64,000 nucleotides of DNA from positions 14,621,976 to 14,685,975 of the forward strand of contig NC_051089.1 in assembly GCF_901709675.1 (NCBI RefSeq), written 5' to 3'. The stretch comes from Syngnathus acus. Lineage: Eukaryota; Chordata; Actinopteri; Syngnathiformes; Syngnathidae. The notes under the pieces are model-generated. The model was not told where the DNA came from, did not search any database, and saw only the letters and a list, made by a program, of their open reading frames with translations. This document shows positions 27,777-39,849 of this stretch, in pieces. The position numbers were made by a program, and so were the translations under genes. How positions within the stretch are numbered: the stretch's first letter is position 1; the number at the start of each line of letters is the position of its first letter.

Positions 27777-30700
27777 CATGCTGGTATGTGATTTCCTCTT
27801 TGGCAATGCTGACAGGACTGGCTCTGGTGTGGCTGGCTTGCTTCTACTTGCAAATAGATCCTCAAGTGTGAGAAAAAGTGAGCGCCTGTAAAGATAACAT
27901 GAGGTTTTTAACTCTTGTGACTTGCTAGCGACCAGTCCAGGGTGTATTCTGCCTTGTTCGAACAAATGTTGGTAATTTCGCAGCCATTCGCAAGCCGGCA
28001 CATTTTATAGGGCTGTTTGCGCTACTGTGAGTGTAAACACAGCCAACTACATCACTGCCAATCAAAGAGGATCTTCTCATTTCCTATAATTTGGCATGCT
28101 CACATCTCACATGGAGACAACTCTGTGGGGAACAGGATCACAGCGATCTGTGAGTGACCAGAACATCAGTGTGGCAGCAGACAACGTAAATGGCCGCCAT
28201 GAATAAATATGACTTAAATATGGCCGCAGACCTCATATACAGTATGTGCCCTGCCCTACCCCATAGCTACAAACTGGCTATTGCACAAAAAAACTACAAT
28301 AATAATAATACCGTATTTTCCGCACTATAAGGCGCACCTAAAAACCAAAAAGTTTCTCAAAAGCCGACAGCGCGCCTTATAATCAGGTGCGCCTTATATA
28401 TGGACCAATATTAAGCCACTACAGCAGGTGTGTCCAAAGTCCGGCCCGCGGGCCAAATGTATATATCTTATATATGGACAAAGTTTTAAAATGGGCCATT
28501 CATTGAAGGTGCGCCTTATAATCCGGTGCGCCTTATATATGGACAAAGTTTTAAAAGGGGCCATTCATTGAAGGTGCGCCTTATAATCCGGTGCGCCTTA
28601 TAGTGCGGAAAATACGGTAATAAAATAGGCGATCAGCGTCAAACTGTCATTTTAGGGTGAGTGACTTATTGAGATTTTTCTTTCCAGGCAAGACAATGAA
28701 TGTTACACTACATGGATATGAAAACTGAATTACTGTCTCCTTTTAATTCACACCTTTCCAGATCACAGCAAGGGAGGCTTCCTGTTGCCAACCTCAACCT
28801 GCAGGGGAGCAGGAATACAGCAAGGAGAAACTGGGGAAGTCAAAGGGTGAAAAAAAACTCAGTGAAAAAGGGAACTGGAAAATGAAAGAGAGAGAGAACC
28901 TGCCAAGCATAACTAGCATCCATGGAAAAAATGGAGAGAGAAAGACTGAGAAAAAGAGGGAGTGAGGGAGACCCTTGTCTTTCATCCACTGCCAAGGATT
29001 AGATTCCCCTCCAGTTATTAGACTCTTCCACTGTGTTGAAAGAACTGGGTGGTTTTAGGCAGGGTGGGGGTGGGGGCACAGGGGAAAAAAGGTCTCAACC
29101 ACTGACTGCTGTCAGCATGTTTTCTTTCAGAAGCCTTGAATTCCCTGAAAATCAGTGATCAACAGGAAATTCAGAGAAGAGCAATCCTGGTAACAAATGC
29201 TACTTTCTGTGTTTGGGACAACAAAAATCAAGCAGCGACTTTGAATCTAGCACGCCACAAATCCGGCTGGCGTCTTGACTATCTCTGCCATCAGAGGACT
29301 GTTATCGCCAGACATTGGCTTCACAGTCCACCACAATGAGGCTGTTGCTCACAAACACGCACACTGCTCCCTCCGTTTCGATGCTGCAGTGTGAAAATCC
29401 CATGCTTCTAGTTTAACAATATTAATATTCCATTCTTCCACAGTTTCCCAAATTCTTAGAATCTGAGAATGCCAGTAGAATTCCACAGATGTGTGACTCC
29501 AGAAGAATTCTTCCAGAGGAAAAGAGAAAGTGACCAGTTTCCTGCATTTCTCCGTGTCGGGCCAGGGAATTCTTCAGGTATGACATACGTCATTCATCCT
29601 GCTTGACTGGATGTCCAAACATTGTATCATCCACCAAGAAGCTTTGCCTTGGCACAATATGTATGCTGGACCGAGTTACTGAGCCTTTACAGGGAATTCA
29701 TTCAAGTACTTTGAAAAAGTTGTCGTGGTACATTACACATTGCATGACAATTACAGCAATTTTCCTGATTTATTTCAAACCACTCTACTTATTTGTTTTG
29801 TGTCAAAAAGTTGCTTATCACTCATCATTGGCACATTCGTCCTGCATGGGCAAATGTACCATTGGCTTTGTGGATTATCTTGGGTAATTTCTACTATGTA
29901 TACATAATAATTGGTGGGAGAGGTGATCACCGTGATTATGGTAACATGTTCTTTGGGAGCTTGTGCGTGTATGTGCATGGCCATTTGGACTTTTTGCGCA
30001 TTTGAGAGTCTCAGCTCTGCCATCTAAGATGGGCCCTAGGATACGTGTTGTGCTTAGTGCAGCATGGAGGCCTCAACCTTTCCATCAATTCCGAGTAGGC
30101 TCTATTTTTGTGAACAGCGTAAATTCTGTGTGGCGTATCCCTGCGTGGAGATGCATTAGACCCGATGGTGGTTACTTCACCAAAGAGCAGGGAGCGGTAT
30201 ATCTGCAAGAGGGAGGGTTGCGCCGCTGTGGGAGTGGTCACAGTTGACTTCAGGCATGGCCAATCAAAGTAAATCCTTTGATTCTTTTTAAATGCGACAC
30301 ACTAGTCGCACGATAGTCTCCGCATGCTAGAAGTACACTGTCCTCAATCATTTGAGTACCCAATGTGAGGATTTCAAAACATAAAACAATGGCTCAAAGG
30401 GTTTGATGCCCAAAATATGTTGTTTGACCAGCTATCTAGCCTGTGCTGGAGTTACGTACATATGGTCTGAGCAGGCCTAAGGTTTCAATAAACTTTCTGC
30501 CACCAAATTGTCACTTCGCCAGATGCATAGTCCAGACACTTTGAGTCCCTTTGATTAAAAGTTAACAAAGGATTGAATCAGATCATCATATTGAAAAACA
30601 TTAACATAATGACTGACACAAATTCAGCGTGTTATAATGAATGTTGCGGTAATCTGTATGATCTAAACAGATCAGTCAAGCTCTCGGTTAATCTGGTTGG

Positions 30701-33700
30701 ATTTTCCGTAACAAACAGAGTTAGCGCAGTCCCAGTTCATGTGGTATACAGCACTTAAAAATCCTGCATGTGGTTGCATGTCTGAGGAAAATTCTCTGAT
30801 GTAGCCTTGTAACCATAAATTCATATAGAGACATAAATCTGATGATGAATAAACTTTTTTTTTTTATTCGAATGGGAATACGTTCAGGCAGCAAGTTAAA
30901 GAGTAAAAGGGGGGGGCGGGCCTTATAGTTGACATGCGCCCTTCCAACACATTCCTGGACAAGCCCTCTTCCTCGACACTTCCTCCCCCGCTCAGCCAGT
31001 CGTGGAGGTCAAGTTGACAAGTGTCTCATTGAGTCTCACGTGGGCCAACTATATGGCCTTCACTCTTCAGAACGTAATTACACAAATTAGTCATGGAACA
31101 CATCCACTTGTTCCACTATGAGGTAGAAATTCCGACGAATGGTTAATTAGGGGGCATTATCAAAGTATGGAATTCCAGCAGCAGAATATAATGTTTGCAC
31201 AGTAAATTCATATAGACACAAGAACTGTGTGAGCTTTGCATGATGAGTGAAATCACTTTTTAAAAGCTTTGGGCCTTTCTGATGCAATTATATTCATATC
31301 AAAACGAAAGCATGTTGCAATCCCAAATCCAAATTCGGGATATTAGATTCAACGTACTCAAGATCGTGTCTCTTCTGTGGCCTGTGAGATGACTCCGTGA
31401 TGAAAACGTAAATATTGCTGACTCACATAAAAAGCCAACGCAGCTTGTGAAAACAAGGTGAGTGTTGCTTTTCCAAGATAAACACATTTTGAGTCATTCG
31501 GCATTGCATTGACAGTCACAGTGCAGGCTACGCTGTCCTACATTTCATCAAGTCAGAGCCTTTCAACATCTGCAAAGAATCTTTAAGTTCGGCGGCATGG
31601 CAGGATTCCATTAAAAGCCAAATTGCGAGTTGGCAGAAACTCTAAGGGAACAAAGGAAAGCCACAGCCAGTCCTGTAATTTAAACCTTATTTTAAACCAT
31701 GAAGATCTGACAACATAGACTAAGGCAGCGCATTGGAAAGACACAGAGAATGACAGGACAGCCAAAACTCAATCGAATTACATTCGTGTGTTCGGTAAAC
31801 ACGAAAGCCAAGAGAAAACATAAAGCTGACAAAAACGCTGATGAGCAAGTCGTAAAACTGGAGGAAAACAGATAGCCTACCAATGCGTGACTCGGTGTCT
31901 TTAGAGGCTTGTGGTGAAAACGGGCCGTGATGGAAAATATTTGAGGAAATGGCAAACGGTTAATGGGCTAACCCTTGATGTAGAATTCCATAGCCTAATG
32001 GGTCTCAGTCAGGCATGAGAGTTCGAATCGTGAGCGTGCCAGCAAACAGGCCACTAAGACAACCCGTCCGGACTTGGGCAGACATGGATGTCTACTGTTT
32101 GCACTATTTTTACATTGAGCCTAATAATATCTCGGGAATTGATTCTTCTTGGATTCTGCTCTGGAATCTAATTTAATATTCATTGTCTGACGTGGACTTG
32201 AGAAGAACAGAGCCCCAACAGAACGTTGACCGATGCTGGTCATACAGCGTCGACGAACGTGGAACATTTTTATCCCGCAAGACCACTTCAACAACGCTCT
32301 CTGTAAACTGTCTCCCAAACTTCCGAGAATGTCGGCTCCTCTCTGTGTGTCTTAACTATTAGCGGTGATATGTTCAAACATGTATCAGATGTCACTCTCC
32401 AGAGTCATTCAGACCCCACCGGCCCCCTCTCCCGCCTCTTTTGCACCGAGACCCTACTCCCCCTCACCTTCCCAACATTCCTGGGCTGTGCCCCATCAGT
32501 CAAAGAGCCAATTCATGGGGTTAATGCTGCAGTGAGTGCAGACAGGGCTTAGAGACATGATTGTTTGGCTGATACCTTGCTCAACTTACACAAAAAAAAA
32601 TATGATGGGGGGTGGCAGAGGGTTCGCTCCACCAGCCCCCTTATTTGTAGCTCCAGAACTGTTATTCCTTGTGTTTTGGTTGGGACAGCACATGGATAGC
32701 GGGACTTGTCGCTGTGCCGACGATACAAAAGCAACCTGTCATTTATTGTTGTTCGGGAAAATACGCTCATTTCATTTAGATGTTTTTGTGTTCATTAGGA
32801 CACTTTTATCATTTGATTGGCTCCATTCACAGGGGAAGCAGAGCACGGCTCACTTGGCGAATATAGCGAGTGTACCAGGTTATAAGTTTTGTTTGGCTCC
32901 GAGAGTCAGGTTTAATCCTAACCCTAAATTCTGGGAGTTTCCCGAACGGCCGGTCTATTTCTGGCTCAGTCGGAACCTAGCTACCTCCACCCCACACCTA
33001 CCCTTGCCCCCGTTGCCGATTACATTTAATTTTTAATATAATTACACTGGTCAACAGCAAATTTTAATCAGACATGGCTTTGTGTGCCTCAATGTATTTT
33101 TTCTGCTGATTTATGCGGATATATATGATTTATGTTTATTAAATGTATTTACTTTTTTTCTATAAACAGTTTTTTTAGATCTTTAATTTTATATTATATT
33201 TTTTATATTTATATTTTTTTGTTTTTATTTTTGACCTTTAAAAGCTTGCACAATACAGATTTTACCATGCGTTGTAATTAATAGCTCTAACATTTCAGAA
33301 AAAAAATCCATCCGTTGCTAAAGTTTACTTTCACCTAATCCAAACATATTACGAAGTATATATTACTGAATGACATATCGCTGTTATTATATTATTAACA
33401 AATTACTATTATCATTCATATAACCACGCAAGCACAGGGAAAACATGCAAACTCTACACAAGGTCGGCAAATTCGAATCTTTTGCTGTAAGACAGCAGTG
33501 TTAACCACTCTGCACTCTTATCATAAATGACTAAAATCAACTAAACCATACGTACTATACTAATTTATACGCATGCATTCAATGATGAAAGGCAACAACC
33601 AACTTCCGTTCAACTCGTGTGGTCATGTGCGTGAGTGCATCTGTGTTTGTCCTGATGGAACCCCTATTTGAGCACACTGAAACGATCTTATCAGCAAGTC

Positions 33701-36700
33701 ATGGCAGAAATTCCTCTGTGTCACAAACACACACACACACACGCACGCACGCACACTCACTCACTCACTCACACACACACACACAATAAGAATTGAATGC
33801 TAAAAATTGACAATATCACATGAGGAACCAAAATCTACTGAAGTTTCCTTTTTCGAGCTGCGCTGTGTGCTGTAGTTTAAAGGGAATATTAACTGATTGA
33901 ATGATAAAAGAGGCGAGGTCAAAGGTATGTATGGACCACACCCTGCTTGCTGCTTTTTAATTTTAAACCTCAAGCAAATAGCCGCTTTAAAGAAGAAGCC
34001 AAAGCGCATTTGTTATGTAGAAAACATCACAGGCTAGTTAGTGAAAGACTCATAATAGTTTCAAAGGAGACAGTAAATGTTTCATAAGCCGGCCTCTTCT
34101 TCGACAACATGTTCACCGTGCGGTGAGCAAACCACCTGTGTCGCCACTGGAGCATCTCAACAAAGTCTGAGATGAGAACAATGTGCAGATCTGTTTGTTT
34201 CTCGCGTGTACCGCATAAAAGTTCCAGCTCTGGGCTGCAGTCGCAGCGTTAGTGCGGTGTGGGGGGCAGGGGAGCTGAGACCACACACATGCGTGCTCTC
34301 GCACAAACACGACACGGAGCATGTCTGTAAGGAAATTTAGCGCCGCTTCATGTCGCCCAGCACAATCAGTGCTGCCTCCTGTTGCGGTTCACAGTATCCA
34401 AATGGCCACCTCAAGTGGAATCCCTCGCAAGCTTTTCGTCAAAAACGGTGTTTTTGTTTGTGTAATTCAGATCAGACTTTGTTAACACCTTAGAATCCAA
34501 GTTATAAAATGGTGTGGAATAAAGTGAAGAAAAGAATCATGATTTTTATGATCAGTTTGAAATCTGCAGGTTGACGTTTTTAGACTTCCTAAAGAGCCAG
34601 ACAAACCATTGATTATATTCTTTCACTTCCGGTAGATGTAAGACATCTAAACATTAACATAGTTCAAACAATCAATAAATAAAACCCTGATTGCTGCAAA
34701 ACACTTGTACAAAGTCTTTAAGTACTCATAGTGAGGTATGATGATTTACTAAAAGCGGCCTTCAAAATTCAAAACAAGTCTAACAAGAATAACAGAGTCC
34801 GGGCCTACAACAAGGCCAATCCTAATTTGGAACATCAACTCATCACAGATATTCCTGACTAACTCCAAATGCAAAAATTAGGATTTAATGTTCTCTTTTT
34901 TTTTTTTACACCTATTCAAATCCTAATACCATTGATTCGTGACTGTCCCTAATGCACAACAACAATTACAATAGTTGACCATTGAAAACATCATTTCGGT
35001 CAAAAAGCTTCACCACAACTCATTGCGTAATAACCAGAACCCGAACCAGAAAATGATTTGGGTAATCATTTATATTAATAATTTAGGCAAGCTGTGGTAT
35101 AAAAGTTCCATTGGGCATGTATTGAATGCGTCATCGTTATTGCAATGGATACATCTGAGTCATTTGTGATCCTTGGAGGAACCCGATTTGTAGTTGAGCT
35201 GAGAAAGTCGAGGCAATCTTGCTATGTACGTAGAACATTTGGCACATCCCACTTTTGTACTTTACTATGACACTATTAGACATATCTGGTCTAAAATCCC
35301 ATAAAAGCCACGAGCTATCCGTGGGGTGGGCTGCGGGCGTGTCAAATTGTCAATGACTTGAGGATCTCTCACAGCCCAGCAACAGGCGGCCTCCAACACT
35401 CATGACAACAAGGCAAGACAGTGATGAGTACATCAGCTGTACATCGGATGTGTCTGGGATGCCGCGACGACACCGCACGGGCTTCTTCGGTGCCCGTTCA
35501 TCCTTCAGCACCTTCCACAACGTTGTCCAGACAGGCGTGATCGAGTGGGTTTGCGGCCGTTTTTTTTTTTTTAGTACTACGTGGACCTCTCTGGCCGACC
35601 CCAGCACTTAAACAAATAAAGCTCTAGTTTCATCATCTAGAGGGGGCTGTTTCCTGGCCAAGCGCAACCCTAAACTGCCCCTTTCCACATATACACACAC
35701 AAATTCTACACCTAAGCCAGATCACAACCGCCAGGCTCCCCCGCCCCCAAAATACAAGTCTCTTTCCACTGCTCAATTGCCGAGAGGAATGAAGGGATTT
35801 GAGGGAAGAAAGAGGGGGATGGGCGCTTGGAGAGGCAAAGGGGATTGGGTGTATGCGTGGAGATCTTATTGCAACTTCATCCCAGTGAAATATTTGGCTG
35901 TGGTGGAGAGGAAAAGAGAGATGGGGAAAGGGGGAGTGGAAGGCTACTTTTGCAGCATCAGGGCAGTGAGAGACCCCAAACAAAGTCCCCCATGCCTCAC
36001 TGACAATAGACGCTTTATGCTGCAGGCTTTGGGGTTATCTTAACAGCCTTCGAAAATAGGAAGGAAGGCACGACATTGCAACAGCGCAGCAACTTATCAA
36101 CCTATGCAGATGTTCTGAAAGAGGGGTCATTTCAACATACGCACACAAATACGCACAATTACATTCCTACAATTTGGTTTGCTTGAGAGGTATACACCAT
36201 TACAATTTCACAGCCATGTACCACAGGAATGTATGGAGGACCAAAAGTGCCAAAATTAAATCGATCAATAAATAAACCATAAAATGTTTCACTAAAATGT
36301 CATTTAATTACCGTAATTTTCGGACTATAAGTCGCACCGGAGTATAAGTCGCACCAGCCATAAAATGCCCAAAAAAGTGAAAAAAAACCATATATATGTA
36401 TATAAATCGCTCCTGAGTATAAGTCGCCCCCCCACCCAAACTATGAAAAAAAACCGCGACTTATAGTCCGAAAATTACGGTAAATGTTTTATGCCTTAAT
36501 CAAATATTAAATTAAATGATCATAAATGAATACACCATTAAATAATAATTAAAAATCATAAAACACTGCAACACAGGACCATGAACATTTTATTGAAATA
36601 ATCATTATAATTACCTATTGTTGGAAATTGTTAATTAATTCAATAACACATTGATTCATTTAATTCAATATTTAATGAATAAAAGAAACATTTAATTAAT

Positions 36701-39700
36701 AGAACATCTAATTAATTATTTAATGCTGTATGTATTTTTTGTTTGATTTGTACAATTCTGTATTTAATTTATAAATGAAACATTTATTTAATTAATGACA
36801 TTAAATATTTCATAGTGTATACATTTATTTAATTTTAGCACTTTCTCCATAGGAGTGGGAAAAACTCGAATATTTGCAATTAAAAAATACTGCAATGTAC
36901 TATACCTGTATAGTCGGTCGGTCTGATGGGAGAGGGCGGAGTTTCAGTGTAAGACAATACAGAGTCTGGAAAATGTTGAAAAAAGGAAAGCATATTACAC
37001 ACTTGGATTAAAGTTTCCCATTTTCCCATCAATTTCATGTTAAACAAATACAGCAAAGCCCTAATTTTACATGGTTCGATTCTACACGACTGTCTATCTA
37101 ACGCAGTTTGGTCATGGGCCCCATTTTCTTTGGTCATAAATAAATTTTACTACTAACCTTAAAACATTTGGAACACAACACGCGACCACTACAGAGACAG
37201 AAATCGGTAAGGGCTGTTTGATCTTTATGACTTTGAGACATCGTAGCTTTCGCAAGGAAGCAAGCTGTAAAGCAAACGGGCATTATGGGCTATTTTAAAC
37301 ATGGAAATCAAGAATGACTTTTGGGATCACTTTAAAGTCATGAACGTGTGCAATGATTTCAGGTAATGTAAGAACGTAACATTTATGGACGTTCTCTGTT
37401 TCAGAGATCAAAAAAGTCATTTTCATTTCAAATAACATTTCTTATTTGCACACGTTCTAGTTCTTTTGCTATCGTTCGGTGAGCGTGGTTTTGCTGCAAT
37501 AATACGATGTCTATTCGTTTTCTTCTAATTTTCAATATCGTATTCATTTTCACCTAAAACAATGTTACTCCCCAACCATAAACATCTTAGTATCATTAGT
37601 ATCTTAGTATGTACTCCCCTACTGCAATTACCCGATACACTCGTATGCATGGCTCAGAGTTTTTTCCTCCTTCCAAGACTTTCTATCTAAATTTTGGGGG
37701 GGGATTCCCAAATTCTGGACCCCAAAGTCCTTGTAAAATTGAGGCTTAGCTGGTGACATTTCTTTGGTAAACAAAACAATACAGTGGAACCTTAAACACT
37801 CCTTTTGTCGCCAAAAATGATTTATGATGGTGACAGCCTTTTGGAATTTCCATGTGTTCATTCCAACCATTTTCATTGAACTTTGAACTAATATGAATCT
37901 TTTAGTTAACAACCAAACCAGAAATTACGTTGTTTGTTTTTCTTAAACTATCCATCTGTTTTCTATGGCCTACTGTTAGTACCCAGACTGTAGTTTGGTA
38001 TCCTTTCTAAACACCCAGTGGAAACATGTGATTAAGCATCAGATTCATTTTTAGATAGACTTTATTTTTCAACATGTAATTTCACATCCAAGCCATGATG
38101 TCAACCACAGAAGAAAACGCGTCAGCCTGCAAGATGACGATGCCTGTCATTTACTGCTTTGTCGTGTGTCTGCTGCCAAACTCACCCAGTGGCTTGTGTT
38201 CATCCGAATGGGACACCGAGTATGGAGGAGGAGGTGACTCTGGAACAAAACACGGCAACGTTTAGAAAGTTTTAAATGATGACTTATAACAGTGTTTCTT
38301 TCAGTGTTGCTCATGTATGTTACTAAAATGATGATTCCCGCCATATCAAACAGCACAACTCTTGCATTCAGGCTCTATCCCTTCAACACGTACACAGTGA
38401 AATGAAGCGCGCTGCCCCTTTAAGAGCAGAGCACAGGCAGTAATTGCCGAGTCCTCTGTCAGATACCCAGCGAGTCAGTCTGGCGCCAGCTCTATGCAAA
38501 CTGTATATTATCGGCACTCCTTCACCTAAATAACAAGAAGAGGACCTCCTTGTCAGAAGGAGACAGAAGTGGGGGGGAGGGTCAGAACCTCGTTGCAACT
38601 TGAGAGCAGCCCTCAATCGGATCGTGTTGCAAGCAAGTTTTCTGAAGCAAACAGTCTGTAAGAGTTGTGTTTGAATGTCTGGCAGGAATAAAAGAGCTTG
38701 ACCAATAATTCAGCAAACTATTATTGTTGACTTCTGATTTCAAAACTAATAAGGCATCAATTTGTTGTGTATATGTAATACGATGAGACGATTAAACATT
38801 TATTTGGTTTCACCATCATAACGACCCAATAAGGGAAGCCATAACTACAACGAAAATGAGTTTGACACTCAAACGTGTTTCCATGCCTATGTGACTTCCG
38901 ATGTCAAACTCTACTCTCATTGAGTGCATGCGTCATGGCTAGCTGTGTGGCTGGCTTCAAGGTTCACCAAATGGGCTCCCAAATGGGCTCTCCACACACT
39001 CTCTCACACACACACACACAAACACACACACTTCCCCGAGGTATTTGGTGGTTTCATATCGGATGGATGGATGGATGGATGGATGGATAAATGGATGACA
39101 GACAGAGGCTATTCACCTGGCCCACATAATCGACTGTAGTGGTAAGGATTGCAGCACACCTTTCCACCGTCCCCCCCTTCGAAACTTTGGCAGTGGTGCA
39201 GAACTTTGAGCGGGGACGAGAGCGCCAGGTCGCTCCATCGGTACATCCGACCCAGGAGGTACTGAGGCGAGACGTGATGAGCCCCTAACCGAAACTCTGT
39301 GCTGGGGACCATGACGCACTCACTTGGCATCGCTCCTTTGGACTCCACAGCCTTCAGTAACAGGTCCAGACTTTGCTCCGGGAGTCTTTTGAGAAAAGCG
39401 TAGGCAATATTCACGATGTCACACTCGCAGGGGGCCCTGTTGTCTTTAGGGGGGCCTGAGTGGGGGCCCAGAGGTCTGCGATCCCACTCCCCAAACAAAC
39501 AACACGTCACCGTCGCGTCCGCCTCCTGTTCACTGCGAGAGCTTGTGCGTCCCGGATCGTCGTCAGCCTGCTCCCCTTCCTCCCTGTCCCCGGCTTCGCC
39601 CGCGGGGTCCTCCCCGGCGCGTGTCACCGGCCCCTGTTCTTTTCTGGGCAGCCCGGAGCCACATGGACATCCTCCTTCAGCTCGGCCGCTTCCATCGCTC

Positions 39701-39762
39701 TGGGTGAGCGCACGGCTTCTCCACAGTCGCCGTACAAGCCCGGAGCGTCTCGACCTGAACAT
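23696..39762 (-). CDS. smad6: smad6, inhibitory SMAD (complete, 4 exons, 456 aa)
   Basis: SMAD6 is an inhibitory SMAD that blocks BMP signalling by binding type I receptors and SMAD1/SMAD4 and by recruiting SMURF ligases. Exons on the minus strand are 39762-39117, 38239-38186, 36965-36906 and 24306-23696. All have GT-AG junctions in phase 1 and together give 456 codons plus stop. The ATG at 39762 begins [17 protein letters not shown], the conserved SMAD6 N-terminus, and is the first ATG in its frame. The MH1-like part (about 80-212) holds TVTCCLF and [12 protein letters not shown]. Exon 2 carries the PY motif PPPPYS (218-223) for WW domains. Exon 4 is the MH2 domain (271-456), from [18 protein letters not shown] to [20 protein letters not shown]. 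The protein ends LLNTHR and lacks the SSxS phosphorylation tail, as an inhibitory SMAD should. The linker is short and lacks the PLDLS motif of mammalian SMAD6. SMAD7 is less likely given the N-terminus and the smad3 neighbour. The a/b paralogue is unresolved. Confidence 0.96.
27712..27772. repeat. (GT)30 microsatellite in smad6 intron 3
   Basis: An uninterrupted run of about 30 GT units is followed by GCGTGCATG. It is long and perfect, so probably polymorphic. Confidence 0.97.
28309..28619. mobile_element. Palindromic MITE-like element, type 2 variant (copy C)
   Basis: The 311-bp element opens TACCGTATTTTCCGCACTAT and closes with the matching reverse complement ending ACGGTA. GTGCGCCTTATA is repeated several times inside. 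A 65-bp unit is tandemly repeated (from 28476 and from 28541). A foreign fragment (GTGTCCAAAGTCCGGCCCGC, about 28427-28457), resembling the end of the GTGGCCCG repeat family, is embedded in it. It lies in smad6 intron 3. Confidence 0.85.
36309..36482. mobile_element. Palindromic MITE-like element, type 1 (copy D)
   Basis: This 174-bp element is nearly identical to the reverse complement of copy A (3722-3893), including the ATATACATATATATG centre and the TTTGGGCATTTTATGGCTGG arm. TA flanks both ends. It lies in smad6 intron 3 within AT-rich DNA, 597 bp from exon 3. Confidence 0.88.
36966..38185 (-). other. smad6 intron 2
   Basis: This 1,220-bp intron has a GTGAGT donor and a TTTTCCAG acceptor. 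It contains a degenerate repeat near 37770-37920 that begins CAGTGGAACCTTAA, a phrase common at the ends of pogo/Tigger-type transposons. Otherwise nothing stands out. Confidence 0.75.
38731..38869 (+). repeat. Copy of the GAGTTTGACAC repeat family
   Basis: The phrases TGATTTCAAAACTAATAAGG, GTAATACGATGAGACGATTA and AAAATGAGTTTGACACTC are shared with 56941-57050 and 20480-20490. Only the right half of the element is present. Confidence 0.6.
39061..39088. repeat. (GGAT)7 microsatellite beside the smad6 exon 1 donor
   Basis: Seven perfect GGAT units lie in intron 1, about 27 bp downstream of the exon 1 splice donor in the direction of transcription. Confidence 0.95.
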
Positions 39763-39832
39763 ACGACAACCTAGACCGTCCCGGATGCGTCGCGTCGGTC
39801 TCGTCCGGCTCTCGGAGGGTCCCACATGGGTT

Positions 39833-39849
39833 TATTTAGACTAGGCGCC
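39833..39849 (-). promoter_or_regulatory. Candidate SMAD-responsive site upstream of the smad6 ATG
   Basis: On the minus strand GGCGCC (39849-39844) is followed two bases later by GTCT (39841-39838) and then the AT-rich AAATAAA. GGCGCC is the palindromic BMP-SMAD site and GTCT the SMAD-binding element. smad6 is a known BMP-induced feedback gene. The two-base spacing differs from the usual five, so the call is tentative. Confidence 0.3.

Larger units (their letters stand above)
24307..36905 (-). other. smad6 intron 3 (12.6 kb)
   Basis: This intron separates the linker exon from the MH2 exon. It holds CA-rich tracts (about 25146-25366), a 61-bp GT tract (27712-27772), the palindromic elements at 28309 and 36309, C-rich and G-rich patches (24760-24775, 30909-30917), a CA tract at 33728-33785, a degenerate SINE-like piece at 33423-33515 and an AT-rich low-complexity block at about 36483-36840. 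I recognised no nested gene. A 166-codon open frame at 32536-33036 resembles no known protein and lacks splice or homology support. Confidence 0.8.
38240..39116 (-). other. smad6 intron 1
   Basis: This 877-bp intron runs from the GTGAAT donor to the TTTTGTTCCAG acceptor. It contains a (GGAT)7 microsatellite at 39061-39088, a short CA tract at about 39003-39030 and a repeat module at 38731-38869. Confidence 0.85.

Noticed and set aside
27486-28001. 171-codon minus-strand open frame containing a long His-Thr repeat
   Set aside because: The repeat is the translated GT microsatellite at 27712-27772. The flanking residues resemble no protein family.
31963-32060. Possible tRNA-like sequence with GAGTTCGAATCGTG
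   Set aside because: The B-box-like word is present, but no cloverleaf can be folded around it. It is probably a decayed SINE head, too weak to annotate.
32536-33036. 166-codon plus-strand open frame inside smad6 intron 3
   Set aside because: No recognisable domain, composition is random-looking, and there are no supporting splice or promoter signals. It fits a chance open frame.
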